Shown here: positions 12,926 to 26,815 of the stretch, piece by piece
Numbering within the stretch: the first letter of the stretch is position 1
Layout of the letters: every line of letters begins with the position of its first letter
Assembly (NCBI GenBank): GCA_963971425.1
Contig: OZ020515.1
Coordinates: forward strand, 17,934,291 to 17,998,290
DNA length: 64,000 nucleotides
Reading direction: 5' to 3'
From: Bryoerythrophyllum caledonicum
Taxonomy: Eukaryota; Streptophyta; Bryopsida; Pottiales; Pottiaceae
Translations under genes and position numbers: made by a program
The notes under the pieces: generated by a model
Databases searched by the model: none
What the model was told of the DNA's origin: nothing
What the model saw: only the letters and a program-made list of their open reading frames with translations

Positions 12926-15900
12926 ATGACAACTACCTTATTTCAACAGAGAACGCAAATCATTTCTTCCTCTCTTTCACTAAACAATAGTCGTCACTTA
13001 GCAGTCGCTCTCGCATCCATTTTGAAATCAAAATACATGGCGTCTCTAACTTCCTATCAAAGGGGCCTCCCACTTGTCATGTCTATAGCTCATGATGGCA
13101 CAGTCATTGTGCCCGAGTCCTTGTTTTCTATTCGTTTTAGTTATCGGAGTGGTATAATTCATGTTGAGCATGAGGTCTTTAATAGTGATGGTGTCCACCA
13201 GTAGTCTACTTATCAAAAGAAAGATCGAGTTGCAAACGGCTTTGTCTCGAATTTGGATCGCGGTTCGTTCAAAGTGTACGGTGTCACCGAGGCTCAAATG
13301 TCCAGTCATGCGTCAACTGTCGTTATGTCCCCTCCGGACAATTCTGGTGATACGATGTTGGTGTCTGGTTTAGACACCAGCTCTATCCCAAGTGTCTATA
13401 TTCTTAGCAACATAGAGAATGAGGACCTGTTCAATATTAACCTAGGAGAGTCAAGGAACCCCTTCAAATCTCAAAAATCGGTTCATCCTGCTCTTTCCCC
13501 CCACTTCCTTCAAGATCTCAAATGTCTCTAGCTATTTCCACAAGAAAACCTCCAATCCATCCCAATTCGAGAAACGTCTGTAGCATACTGATGCATGTCC
13601 GTCAAATATGTAATAGGAGAGGGTCCAGGTCTGAGTTGTCAAAAATTGATATTGATAGTCTAGATTTGAACCACGTGAAGTATCTGCCACTAAAATATGA
13701 TGGAGACATGATATTTGAACTACCACCGCTCTCAGAGGGAATTCTTGTATAGTTTGGAGGCGGCCTCGACGGTATGAATAAACAATTTGACGGTCACACG
13801 TGGTGCAGAACAATGACTACAAATATCAAGAATGATTTTGGCCTCATGTACCGCAAATCAGTATGTACCGGGCATTTACAATGCCCAAACATCACTTGTG
13901 ACTATAAATGCAGAAACGAAGGACGTACGAATCAAGCCGAGTGGAGCGGGTTTGCCTTCACCCCATTTCCACTCAACGGAGCACCATCCGACAAATCTAC
14001 ACCGGCATGTAAGTTGTGTCAAACCCCTTCAATTTGTCTTGTTCTTTGTGATGCACGAATTTATTATGTGACCTCTAGTGATCCTGAGCGCGCACATGCT
14101 GCTATCCATTTGGGACATCATCATCCAATCTCCAAAGGCGTCGATCAAACGGCTATGGTCCTCATGCACGATTGCATTGCGAAGGAAGTTTAGCGTACGC
14201 CCAAGGCTACTAACTCAACAATTATCATGGCTGCGGGCAAGAATTTCCTATCCGACTACTTGATCCGCCCTAGTTCCTCATCATCAAACCTCGAAGTAGC
14301 ATCTATGGATGTTGTCCTGGATCTATTCGAGACTCTCTCATCTCCAAACATAAGGAATTTAGTGTCAACGTGCAAGAGGTTCTATAGTGGAGGGAAACGA
14401 GTAATGGACAACATCATGGAGTTGAAGGAGTCGTCCAAGTTTGTATTCATCCATGAAAACAAGTTCCCGGGGCAATCCAATGTAAAGTTTTTGTTTTTAA
14501 AATGTCCGTGGATCGTCCAGGGAGTCGTGTAGACGTTGTTAAGCATATGCAACCCGGGAATGACCTTGAAGATTGTTGGTTGATGTTTGATCATGTCAAA
14601 CGGATAAAGGACTGGACTACTATGGCATGTCATCTGTATGACAGTAAGTATTGTAGAGTCATGACAATCGCCATGTGTGATATGCAATCCGAGGATGCTC
14701 AAGCGCAACAACTATTTTGGAAGAACTTGAACGATACAATGAAGAACCATGGCCTTGCGGAGACGAACTTCAAACACTTCATGACTGACAGCGTTGGAGC
14801 AAATTGGCATGCCGTACGTCGAGTTTATGGCAGCGGAGACATAGACAAGCCCATGGATAACATAGAACGAACATGTTTATTCCATTGGACTAAGTGTCTT
14901 CAGCGAGCCACCACCAAAAACATTCTTCCTGGCTTTCAAGAGCAGCACATTACTCTCTACAAGACCTGGAAGAATGCGAAGACACAAGAGAAGGCTGAAG
15001 CTCAATACAACGTAATTCGAGCGTGGTGGGTATCATCCGGTTCCACTATGGAAACCAAGCGTCGTACTCTAGAAGATTGGATGGCGTTTTGGCACTTCCG
15101 TAATCGACAATGGGGCGGCGCCATGCAACTTGTAAGTGCTCTCTCTCTCTTTTATATTTTACATTTCAATATATTCTTAAGTAGTAATTTGAAGTATGTA
15201 ATGACAATTGGAGTGTCTTCATAGGATCTCACGCTTGACGAAAGAGCCGACATGCCTTTGTGCAACCTTGCCAAAACAGTCCACAACCGTTGGCTCCAAC
15301 AATCCGGAAACACAATGACATGTCTCTACGCTACAACAGTAGATGACCTCATCCGTGCCTTCATGCAAATCACGTCGTATCGAGTATGGTTGAAAGGAGG
15401 CATGCCAAGAAAAGGTCCGGACATAGGGACACTTCGGTTGCGATCCGCACAGCGTTCGGGTGATCCGAAACTCATAGCTGAGGCTGTAAGGAACTTCCCT
15501 GGGGCCGAGGATCTACAGACGAGGACGGGCGGCCTAGAAGCTGCCGATATTTTTGGGTCTACTAAACGGAAGCTTAACATGCCACTAGGGTCTAGCCACG
15601 ATTCCCACCGATCGGATATGGTGAACTACTCTCTCCCTCGCAATGGCAGAAGAGTAACTCGGGCGCGCATTGAGGAGGTCCTCAGCGGACATGACTCTAG
15701 AGTCCAGCACACAACATCCGTTATGGAATCAGACTGTGATCCATCCAAGTGGCACATTGCCCGCCTCCAGAAGAAGTCCGCTCAAAAATGCCAAGCATTG
15801 CAAGCTCACACTACGCAGTCCTGCAATACAAAAATTGCGCGTGTGAGTCATGGAACTCCAGCCCCCACATCTGTCGGTATGAAGAAGGATTACAAATCCC

Positions 15901-16592
15901 CACGGAATGTTGCTGCTGAGTTCTGGTTTTGTCCCGATGATATTGGCCGGTGTGTTAAGGGATTGAAGAAACCGTTTGTGGTGGATTGGCCAGCAGTTCC
16001 AATGACATGGCCTATAAAGCGTGGCACAAATTTAACACTAGAGGAGGTACTAGCGTTGGAGAAAGCAGGTTTTCAATTGCAGCCAGGTGGAGCTCTTTCT
16101 CCACAAAAATAATTTCAAGTGTCTATGGACATGCCACTTCCGCGATCAGACTTCCCTACTCCAATGAATCCGAATTCTTACCACACCTTTCGTCACAGCT
16201 ATGCGATTCGTAGAACGACGGATGCTCCCTCGATTGAGCAAGGCAACAAGTGGTCAAGCGTTGCTCTTATGAATAATTGCTACGTCTCCAACCTCTTTGC
16301 GATACCGTACCCAGGATGGGGATGCATTATCACTCCTGTAACAAGGAAGGAGAAGTCCTATTGCGTGACATTCACAGACCTGCCAGGGTGTTTGTGCCCT
16401 GATTTTTTGAAGATGCAATCAGAGGCGTTGGGGAAGAAGGGGAAATGGATGTATTGCAAGCATGTGTACTACGTCTTACGATACCTATGTAAGTTGGACT
16501 ACCATGAGGACTTATTCATGCATGCTCCAAGCTACAGCTTTAATGAAGTCATGCGCATTCTAGAGCTTGCCAACATCGCTGAAGAAGCGTGA
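12926..16592 (+). pseudogene. MULE transposase with N-terminal zinc cluster and C-terminal SWIM finger (decayed)
   Basis: The N-terminal part (12926-13560) is variable sequence. Next comes a Cys/His cluster (CTGHLQCPNITCDYKC, KLCQTPSICLVLC) and the RNase H-like catalytic core (YCRVMTIAMCDMQSED, FMTDSVGANW, ERTCLFHWTKCL). A GT-AG intron of 93 nt at 15132-15224 is in phase 0. The C terminus holds a SWIM finger, CLCPDF followed by YCKHVYYVLRYL, and the frame ends at 16592. Damage: TAG at 13202, a frameshift near 13525, TAG at 13750, TAG at 14191, one base lost near 14483, TAA at 16110. The Glu expected in the NL-A-E-x-VH motif reads Lys (near 15275), by my recollection of the family. Confidence 0.8.
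15132..15224 (+). other. Spliceosomal intron in MULE transposase
   Basis: GTAAGTGCTC donor after ATG CAA CTT and TCTTCATAG acceptor before GAT CTC. The 93 nt intron is AT-rich, in phase 0, and removing it joins two stretches of the same transposase frame. It marks the element as one expressed in a plant-like nucleus. Confidence 0.8.
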
Positions 16593-16877
16593 GAAAAGCG
16601 AAGAAGTCATATTTTTTTTGAATAACTACAATTCTAGATTGCTCATAGATAGCATCGCGGAGTACATGTTAAATTACTATTGGATTTCATGACTATAATT
16701 AATACTCATCGAAACTCAATTAATGTATCTATTGATATTGATATGAGCAGTAAATTGTCATACTCCACATCGACTACCATTTGCAATGGTGAATTTTGGA
16801 CTAAATTTTTTCAAAATAGACGGTATAAATTTCTTTGGAAAATTTCTAGGGATTTGTCTACATCATACTATGAATTG

Positions 16878-16985
16878 CCAATGTGATTCCCTGGTAATAC
16901 ATGGATGAGACCTATGTAATGTACTGGTGATACCCATTTCATACCAATGAGATACCCATGTAATACCTATGCCATACCCGTCGTA
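16878..16985. repeat. Right subterminal short repeats of the MULE
   Basis: Repeats of a GATACCCAT/TAATACCTATG-type word, in the same orientation as those near the left end (10920-11010). Probably transposase-binding words. Confidence 0.35.
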
Positions 16986-17707
16986 TCTAAATCACTACGA
17001 TTTATAAAAAAAATTGTACATAGTGCACGAACTTGACCACTTTGTACACTATCATAGTATGACGTCATTCACTATGAAAAAAAACTCTTTTGAATCTTAA
17101 TATGACTCCTTATGAAGAGGTTTCAAATTTTTTGAATAAAAAATAAATTAGAATCCAAGCATGAGAAGAGAAGAAGGCCTACATATTAGAAAAAAAAGTA
17201 TGGCAGACGTGATCACGGCTATAGGCTACTTTCTTAAATTAGTAAATTTTCCAAAATATGTCTGCAAATATACAGTTCCACTAAAATTACCCAAATTTTC
17301 ACATTTTTCCAGAAAAGTGACGTTTTTTTCCTTGATTTCAGAGATTTTTATGCTCACCGCTTGCCGCTCGTTGCTCACCGCTCACAAGATAGCGTCGGTG
17401 GGTCACTAACTACCTTCCAAACTTAGATCTTTAAAAAGTGGGAAACGGCATCTAAATCCTAGAATTGAGGGTTGCCTAGTCACCGGCAGATTATCGGTAG
17501 ACCGGTAAATCGGAAGACTTCCGGTCGCGGGATCGGTGAACCTTTTCCTAACAAAAGTACATAGCCGGAGAAACCACTCAAGTGATAGTGACCGGGTGCA
17601 CAATGGGGCCCCATCGACATCACTACTCTCACCCTAGCTTTAATCTAACAATTAAACAACATCCCATCAACCAATAGGATAAACCCACAATAACATATAA
17701 TATAGGC

Positions 17708-19450
17708 TCAACCGAAAGGCTCATTTGAAAGAGGGGAATTATCTCCCGGTTGATCCATAGGAGGATTGACTGGAATATTGGGAGTATCCATTGGTACATG
17801 GTCAAGAGAATCCACCGGAAGGTTGGAAGTTTCAACCGGGAGGTCTATCGATAGATTGGGAGTATCCACCGATACATGAGAAGACTCCACCAGATCAACA
17901 AGCATAGCTACGGGAGACTCAACCAATGAATCGGTTTGTGAGAAAGAAAGATCAATCGGTTCCTTCCCGGTAGGTTTGACCGGGAGGCCTCGTTGCTTCT
18001 TATTGACTTTCACACTCCACTCCTTGGAAATGGCGAATCCACACTACTCGTTGGACATTCAGTAGGTGGATCATCACTTTCAAAAGAAAGAGAATTGGTA
18101 TAGACAAACTTTTTCTTCTTCCAGGGTGGCCTCCGAGCTTGCAATGGTATGGTGGCACTCGTCTATCCAGCAAGTAACTTGATTAGCGCCACCATAGTCT
18201 CTTGTGCCTTGACCTTCTTGTCAAGGTGCTTCTTCTCGGATGTCCGGAGATCCTTCTTTACCTTGGTCAATTGTTCCAGATCTTCCCAAGTTGCAGCCAA
18301 AATGTCTCCAATATTTTCTACTCCAAACATCTTCCGGAGAGCCCTCTGAAGACTCCTTGCCTCCGGAAGTTCCATCTCCATCTGCTGAATATATCGGGTC
18401 ACATCCGGGAAAACATCGCTATGTTCTCCACCAGTGTGAGATTCTTGGATGGCCGAGGTGGTGGTGGTGGTGGTGGTGGTTTTTCCCGGTGAGACCGGGA
18501 TGCGTCGTTTGGGAGTGCGTTAGAAGATGAGGCCTCTAGTAGGATTGCCGGTAACGCCAACCGTAGCTCAGTATGGTGGGGAAAGGCCTGGGAAGCATGA
18601 TCCTGAGGAGCCATCTCTTGTCTCCAAAATCTCTTCTCTTCCAGCTCCAGACATTCATAATACTCAAATAAGTGCATGAGATATGGAGTCAAGAAGGTCT
18701 TGGAACATCCACTTTGTTGAATTGCCCGAAGTTGAGGGAAAATTGCTTCTTCTAACAAAAACCCCCAATCCGGGAAGGAATCCTTGAAAAATGCATGTAT
18801 GTAGGTTGTCGCCACCCGCGTTGTGACTCTTTTACGTTGGTTGGCATGGTAGATTAGGTTCAAAAACTCAACGACCCTACTTAATCGGTGGTTCGTGAAT
18901 CGATCACTCCAGTAGCAGTCTCACACGTCGTAAGAATTCGATGCATGCTTATCCAGCGGCTCCCGGTTGACCCTGGGTGTCCACCCCTCTTCTTGATGAA
19001 AGGAATAAACCTCACGCCATACTTTAGTAGTCCATGACCGAGGATCAGCCCGGTAGATTCCCCGGGGTGTCCTGGGAGGTAGCAAATCTGCAGTTGCACG
19101 TCCCTTTTTGAAGACCCAAGGCTTCTTGTATTATCCCCTGCAACCCATCCAGATGAGGTCATCCTCCAACTTCCACCTTTCTCAGTCTCCTCCCACTTAT
19201 TCGGGTCAATCTTTGAAAGTGCAGTGTTATTGATAGAGCCATGTTGTCCGAGATGGACTAGCTCCGTGATGTGCTTGTACTTCCACCAATCGCCCTATCA
19301 ACTTATCACAATTTCCGGTCCGGCCCAGAAAACAGAAGCATACCGAACAACCAGTGAACTTTTTTCGGAACACTTCATTAGATTAATGTGGATGCAGACA
19401 TCTCACATATCTAGTAACACAACTAACGAAACAACATCACAATTGACTAC
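17708..19450 (-). pseudogene. Gag-like ORF remnant of element R1
   Basis: Three minus-strand pieces in different frames form one decayed protein. 19162-18881 includes YGVRFIPFIKKRGG. 18863-18399 includes FFKDSFPDWGFLLEEAIFPQ and SCTYL/FEYYECLELEEKRFW-type sequence, ending in a poly-Pro run. 18402-18163 is coiled-coil like (LEQLTKVKKDLRTSEKKH). A Ser/Pro/Asp-rich tail at 18013-17708 has homology to R2's frame at 39698-39288 (VDLPVETSNLPVDSLDH against VDLPVEIFDLPGDSLDH). There are several stops and frameshifts. It looks like the gag-type frame of a plant LTR-class element; no protease, RT or integrase is present. Confidence 0.5.
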
Positions 19451-20448
19451 TTCAAGCAAAAAGAGATGACTTAGGAGAACAAGAATTTTGAAGGGGGTTT
19501 TCCGGGTAACCGGGGAGACCGGGAAAAAGATGGAAAATTTAGGCAAGACCTAGAGAAGAGGGAAGAATAGAGAAATTATAAAAGAAGACTTGCCATGAGG
19601 CAGGGATAATGGAAAATAAATGATGGGACAAAAAGGTAGACGCACAAGTACAAGAATTCAAGATCTAGGACGTATGAGGCTTAAGTAGAGTCTATTGGGA
19701 GACTTTTCTCTAGATCGGAAAGAATGCAACCGGAGTTCACCCCAGGAAAAGAAAAGTGAGAAGAGATTTGACAAACAAGGAAGTTGTACAAACAAGAAAA
19801 ATCCAACATTTGGCAAGAATCACCTTGTTCACAACTTCTTGCCACCTCCTTGTTGCACCCGCAACCTCTTCGAAGTCGTGGTGTAGTCTCTGAATCTTCT
19901 CGCCGGGGGCGTGAATCTCCTTACACCGCCTCCACGCCTAGGAATCTCCACCTCCGTTGTGTCAAAAACCTCCTCCACCACAATCTTCTTACAAATCCTA
20001 AGTTTGAAGATTCAAATCCTAGGTACTAAAACTCTCCTTCAAAACCCTAGCTCCACAAACCCTAGCTTGAAACCATAGTTTAAAATTTCAAACCTTTGTT
20101 TGATACCTCAAACTCTAGGTTGCCACGCCCTACTCCTTCTTCTTCTTCTTCTCCTCCTTCCTCTTCTTCTTCGCCTCCTTTTCTTCTCCTCCTTCTTCTT
20201 GCGGCGACTCATACACTTGCTCGTCTCTTCTGGAAGGAGCCCGACTCTACTTTGAAGCCTGACTCTGCTTTAAAGCCCGATTCTGCCTTGTCCCGCTACT
20301 TGGGGCTGCTTCTTCCGGTACCTGAGGTTGCCTCCGCCTGGTACGTGGGAGTGCCTCCGCCCCGTACCCGGGTTGATACCTGCTAGTACCTGGTACCCGG
20401 TATTGGTTGGTACCCGGTTATCAACCGCTTTTTGTTTTTATTTATATG

Positions 20449-20471
20449 TATATATATATATATATATATAT
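20449..20471. repeat. (TA)n microsatellite in R1
   Basis: A short TATATA run inside the AT-rich part of R1; R2 lacks it at the matching place, so it arose after the copies separated. Confidence 0.8.
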
Positions 20472-20911
20472 TTCTTTTTGTATTTTTTCTTTCATATGAA
20501 ATTAAATTCTTATTTTTTCAAATAAGAATTTTAGTTCTCAATAAACAAATAAAGTTAGAAAAAACCTAAACAACTAAACTAGAAAGAAAAATTAAGAAAT
20601 AATCTATCTACTTGATGAAGGCTTTGACTAGCTAATTTAGCCCTAAGTGGTGATTTGGACCTTTGTCCCGGAGATTTCCCCGGACACCCTCTTTTGATTT
20701 TTCCGGGCATAAAAACTAGTTATTTTAAGACCCAGTTTTATCACCACTATAACACTAATTAACGAGTTAAGCATTTCACTACTTTCACTATTTGCTATGC
20801 AATCTAATTCTAGGCAACACTAACTACTTTGTTGGTTATCTAAGACTAAAAATCACAATTTAACTAATTATTTTGGTAGGGGCAACCAAGTGGGAGTTTC
20901 AGACTCCCACA

Positions 20912-21190
20912 ACTACCAAGGTTCACACTTCTATATAGTGCCTAAGAATTCATATAGAGATATTGAATTTTCAAACATTATGTATTGCCTTATATAATTG
21001 AATTTTGAAACATTGTGCATTGTCTTGTATAATTTGTGCTAATGAGTTGTGATGTGTTTTTTTATTAGTTTTTTTTGAACAAAAGTAAAGACTACATATT
21101 CATTCTTGATGGGCCTTTTCTCACCACATTGACTCATCGGCCTTATGTGCACCACTTTGTCTAATGGACCCTCCTTGCACCATTATGTCT
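20912..21190. other. AT-rich spacer, no gene seen
   Basis: Non-coding sequence between the end of R1 and the small LINE tail at 21191. No open frame of note or repeat structure. Confidence 0.6.
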
Positions 21191-21303
21191 GTTGGATTGT
21201 GGCGATTCTTTATTTCTTATGTTCCATGGCCATATGTTTAGTGAAGTGAATGAACAAACACTATATTCACGTCGGTCTCCTTCGGAGACTGGAGTTCTTC
21301 TTC
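21191..21303 (+). mobile_element. Short LINE 3'-end retrocopy with 8-bp TSD
   Basis: The last about 75 nt match the LINE copy 1 terminus: GTGAATGAACAAACACTATA then a hairpin (GTCTCC/GGAGAC) and a TTC tail. TTATGTCT flanks it at 21183-21190 and 21304-21311. The stem differs from copy 1 but pairs perfectly. It is either a severely 5'-truncated LINE or a SINE that borrows the LINE tail. Confidence 0.65.
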
Positions 21304-21486
21304 TTATGTCTCTTTGCTTTGATTTTTCTTAAGAATCTTTGCAACATTTCAACCAAAATTTAAGCGTTTGAATGAAAATACAGTGCAACCAATCTAATGC
21401 AAAAGCAAATGATTGTAAGTATTCCATGTGTGATGTCCTTCCATAAGTGATTAATAGTTTGACCCACTCACAAAGATCCCACTAAA

Positions 21487-21672
21487 TACCCTAGATTGAG
21501 TGTTGCACCAAGCCTCATGCTTGGGAAGGCGGGGATGAAACCAATCCCTATTTTTAGGTTGGAGAGGGGCCTTGTTTGATCAAAGAGGGCCCTCTTGAGC
21601 TCCAAAAGTGAGAAGTCTAGAAAAATGGACCCACCCAAGGCGAAGGCTTGGTGCAACGCTCGACCAACGGTA
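21487..21672. mobile_element. Foldback MITE, 186 bp
   Basis: Ends are inverted: GAGTGTTGCACCAAGCC at left, with its complement GGCTTGGTGCAACGCTC at right. Similarity extends outward to TACC/GGTA. No coding potential. Target duplication is not clear, so the superfamily is open. Confidence 0.6.
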
Positions 21673-23367
<1,695 letters not shown>

Positions 23368-23399
23368 AGCACTTCAAAACTAGCCAATTAAGTGTCAAG

Positions 23400-23830
23400 A
23401 GTGGAAAACGGAGAAAAGATTATGATTTTCCACCATAAGATCTTTATGTGAGTTAATAAAATATAAAACTCATCAAAATTCTCAGCACATGTTGAAAGAC
23501 TTTAGTGTTTAAAGTGAAGAAATAGGCTTTTTTTTCTAGATCAGCAGGCTTTGACTTCACTTTGGAATTTTTGCATTGCAAAAGGTCTATATTTATACCA
23601 AGATGTTTAATATGGTATCACTTGCTTGTACACTAATTCTTAGAGTAGAGGACAAGTGTAGCATATTCAAGAAAATTGTGTAAACAACAGTGGTTCAAAA
23701 ATTGCCAATACAAATTAAGTTTTTGTCTTATTAAATACAAGTCAAACACTTCTAAACATTCTTGGGCAAGTACCAAAGAACTTTCAAAGCTTTTTTGTTT
23801 TTTTATTTTAGTCCATAACATGTAATTACA
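23400..23830. mobile_element. P-family (TTAA-type) element fragment
   Basis: Matches the interior of the complete copy at 51139-52070, in inverted orientation, and parallels 45070-45760. Shared blocks include TAGATCAGCAGGCTTTGACTT-like sequence and GTGTAGCATATTCAA. Non-coding; the termini are not preserved here. Confidence 0.5.
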
Positions 23831-23876
23831 TGATCTAAGGTCCATGTATAATCTGGATTGTCGTAAAATTAATGTG

Positions 23877-24579
23877 CTACACTAAAGATGATATTTAGTG
23901 TTCGCAACACTAATTACGAACTTGAACGCTAAATGTCAATTACCCTACTAATGTAACAACATTAAATGTCAATTTAAACACTAATTGTCAATTTCTGTAA
24001 CTTTTGCCCTTATTACATTTTAACATATCGACATTTAGTGTTGGTTATGTAACAATGTCATATGCCACATTTCATTGCAAGTCACCCAAATCTCGCCACA
24101 TGTCAAAAGCAAACCTTCCATGTTGGGCTGAGTTTTTTAAGGTTGGATTTTCAAATGATGATTTCGGGGGCAATTTTTGTCCAATTTGAGAGTTTCTGGT
24201 GCCTATCTATACTGATTTGAAAAGACGCTTCCAATGGCATCTTACCCATCTTCAAATTCGTCTTAAATAAAAAGTTATAGTGAATATTTTTGGGCAGATT
24301 TCTTGAGTTTTGGTTGAAAGTTTGAGGAGGCATATCTTTATCAATTTCGCACCAATTCTATCGAGTGAGGTGACCAGCTCATGTGTTTTTTCAAGGATAT
24401 TCCATCGGTATACGGTAAATCTTCTAATTCGTCGTGATGCAAAAGTTATAAGCAATTTTGTTAGACTGATTATTTGACATTAAACACTAAATGTAAACAA
24501 ATTGACATTTAGTGAAAGTCACGTCATAGGGGTAACTACACTAATGGTCCCTAAACACTAAATATCATCTTTAGTGTAG
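23877..24579. mobile_element. Non-autonomous TIR element, 703 bp, CACTA-like ends
   Basis: Perfect 26-bp inverted ends: CTACACTAAAGATGATATTT at left and its complement at right. Internal copies of ACATTTAGTG and ACACTAAATG words repeat near both ends. The right boundary reads GTAGTG, giving CACTAC in reverse, which suggests the CACTA group. No transposase inside. Confidence 0.65.
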
Positions 24580-24609
24580 TGCTCAATCCAACGCAAGTCC
24601 TTGTCTTGC

Positions 24610-24645
24610 CTCCATGATGAGTCAAAATTTTGACTCATCATGGAG
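24610..24645. repeat. Perfect 36-bp palindrome
   Basis: CTCCATGATGAGTCAAAA followed at once by its exact reverse complement. A third half-copy in direct orientation begins at 24661. It contains TGAGTCA, a bZIP-type core, but may simply be a relic of an inverted-repeat element. Confidence 0.85.
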
Positions 24646-24683
24646 TGAAATAAAAACAACCTCCATGATGAGTCAAAATTTTC

Positions 24684-26812
24684 TTACATTTTTCAAGCAA
24701 GTGCACAAATTATGTTTCATTTCCTCATAAATATTGTTGAACTTCATTGTTAACTCATTCGGATTTTTTTTGCTTTAAGAAGAAGCATGAACCTTAGTTT
24801 TGATTTTTGGATTATCAGTCTACACCAAAATTAGTTCATAAAAAATCAAAATATTATTATGTAATTTTTAAACTTCTCTTCCTAGCTTTATTTTTTTTTA
24901 ATATACTCCAATTCTCCAATACTCTAAAATTCGGTGCAGAAGGAACCAACATCAAGTATATTGTAATGGTATAAAATCTAAAACATTTGTAATGCAAAAC
25001 TTTGGCACCAAGTGCAGCATCAGAGTTTGTTGATCCTTAAAATGTAGGGAAGAAGGAGAAAAAAATACCTTCATCAAACTGTATCATCTTCCAATCAATG
25101 AGTTCAAAGATATAAAAATTTGTGGACATGTGGTTTTAGTAGAACCATATAGATTAAGATCTTATGATTGGAGATGGAAATAACAACTTTATTTTCATCA
25201 TCACTCTTTGCACTAAAATGAACAGCTTTGATTGTTTTTGGTGAGAAATGGCGAAGGATTTTGAGGGCTTGACCCTTTACCACGGAGGAAGCCCAAAATG
25301 GGACTCCAGAGGTGCTAAAACTCAATTTGCATAAAATCCATGAGGAATTAGGCTTTGAGATACTAGGTTCAGATTTGCGCACACATTACATGAACACTCT
25401 CCAACAATCAAATCATGATTTGGATTTATAGAACTGTTGGAAAAGCTAGGAATACAACACAAAATACATCAAATACACTAGAATAGAGTGAATACAATGA
25501 ATACCATGCCACATACTATGTTGTATTTCACACACAGGCACATTGATTTTGGTCTTAAATTTTGATTGAACTTTGTCTTTAAGACATTCTTCATTGTTTT
25601 GTGATTGTTGATCTCTCTCCTCATATACAAAACTTCCATTTTGATTTGTGTAAGGTTGGAACATTTTTGTATACAATCAAGTAGGAAAAAGCAAAAAATC
25701 ACCAATAATTGTGTTCAAATATTTTCTTCACATATGATATGTCAATGCGAAGCTATCAACCTAGTGCACATGTGAACCGCTCTTATTCAAAGTAAAAAAA
25801 ATTCTTGCAAGAATCTATTGATGGTTAAAGTAGTACACCCTCCAAAATCCATAGTTTTCACTACCAATATACGGTAACTTTAAACACTATAATCTATTCC
25901 ATCAACCGTTGGATGTTGTGCAAAATTTCCCCAAAATTTAGGTCATGGGTTAAGTTCAATTTTGTAAGCTTAGATATTTATATCAGGCTTGTATTTCCAT
26001 TAAATCCGGTTCATTAAGAAAAATCTTGGTTTTTCTAGAAACATAGCTGGGCGGTAAAGGCTTAATGAAGCTGCATTCTGGAAACTTTCACACCAATAAG
26101 TTAAGTTCTCAATTTTTATGAGGATCAGCGTGCGTGAATGCAAGCACACACTGGTCCGACCAAAGGAGAGAACTGCTGAAATGGTTTTGTGAGGTCTTGA
26201 GTTTGATCTCTAGTGGTGCAGTGGTAGGCAAGAAGGGTTGTTTGCAGTGCCAGCTCCGAAGCTGTTCGAGAATGACATACAGTTAATTGACAATCCATGT
26301 CCATCAATGGCATGGTCAGCAACCCACTCCAGGTGGTGGTGACAGGCAGAGCTGCACATATGAGAGGACCAGACTATCGGAATTTGGGAAGCGTTAGATG
26401 GGCAGGCGGAAACCTCTGAATCAAAATTGCAATTTTTGAATGTTACATTCTCACGTTAAAAGGACAGAACATTTGTATGGTAATTGTGTTGAGTGTTGGT
26501 GATGTAGAATTACATCACAACAACAGGACATTCTTTCCATATGATTAACCCTTGTGTCACTATGATTTTAATATGGAACAATATCCATCCCCGGGTTCAG
26601 AATTTTGCTGATGTTGAGTGAAGCACTGGGACTTGTGATTCATGGAAAATGAAGGGCACTTGGGCTACCACATATTGTGTGCTCTTCATTTCCATGAACC
26701 ACTCATTGCAATGCTGCACCCCTGGCCTTCGTGCTGGTGATGTGAAGCTGCCTGAGCCAAGAGCATAAACTCTCCGCCAAGTTACAAGCATTATTCATTG
26801 ATGCACGGGTGG
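24684..26812. other. AT-rich spacer, no gene seen
   Basis: About 2.1 kb without supported genes. Parts near 24930-25060 and 25850-25990 look like faint P-family remnants. Small open frames here show no recognisable protein. Confidence 0.55.
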
Positions 26813-26815
26813 AGT

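Larger units (their letters stand above)
10579..17400 (+). mobile_element. MULE (Mutator-like DNA transposon), 6.8 kb, with 10-bp TSD
   Basis: Flanked by GGTCACTAAC at 10569-10578 and 17401-17410. Element R2 shows the unfilled site near 38850 (GGCCACTAG), which proves an insertion. The ends are inverted: GCTATCTTGTGAGCGGTGAG from 10586 and its complement ending at 17393, each 7 nt from the boundary. A 9-11 bp duplication is the Mutator signature. The element contains a plus-strand transposase pseudogene with a SWIM finger (12926-16592) and a divergent minus-strand spliced gene (exons 12435-12232 and 12129-11940). AT-rich subterminal zones carry short repeats of the type TAATACCTAGGTGATA. Confidence 0.9.
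10343..20911 (-). mobile_element. Element R1: gag-like retroelement remnant, split by a MULE
   Basis: Flanks 10343-10578 and 17401-20911 match element R2 (38640-41176) almost throughout, so they were once continuous. The left end is lost at the LINE tail. The right end reads GGGAGTTTCAGACTCCCACA, the same terminal hairpin as R2. Read on minus the element begins TGTGGGAG, carries AT-rich and CT-rich leader sequence with AAACCCTAG motifs, then gag-like frames at 17708-19450. No polymerase domains are seen. R1 holds about 1.2 kb (18060-19230) missing from R2. Probably a non-autonomous LTR-type element; paired LTRs were not found. Confidence 0.6.

Noticed and set aside
20890-20920. Helitron 3' end (hairpin then CTRR)
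   Set aside because: The hairpin is at the very end, CTRR is not shared by R2, and R2 shows a 5-bp duplication that Helitrons do not make.
26180-26260. tRNA-like A-box and B-box words suggesting a SINE
   Set aside because: The boxes are in the wrong order for a Pol III promoter and no tail or TSD is seen.
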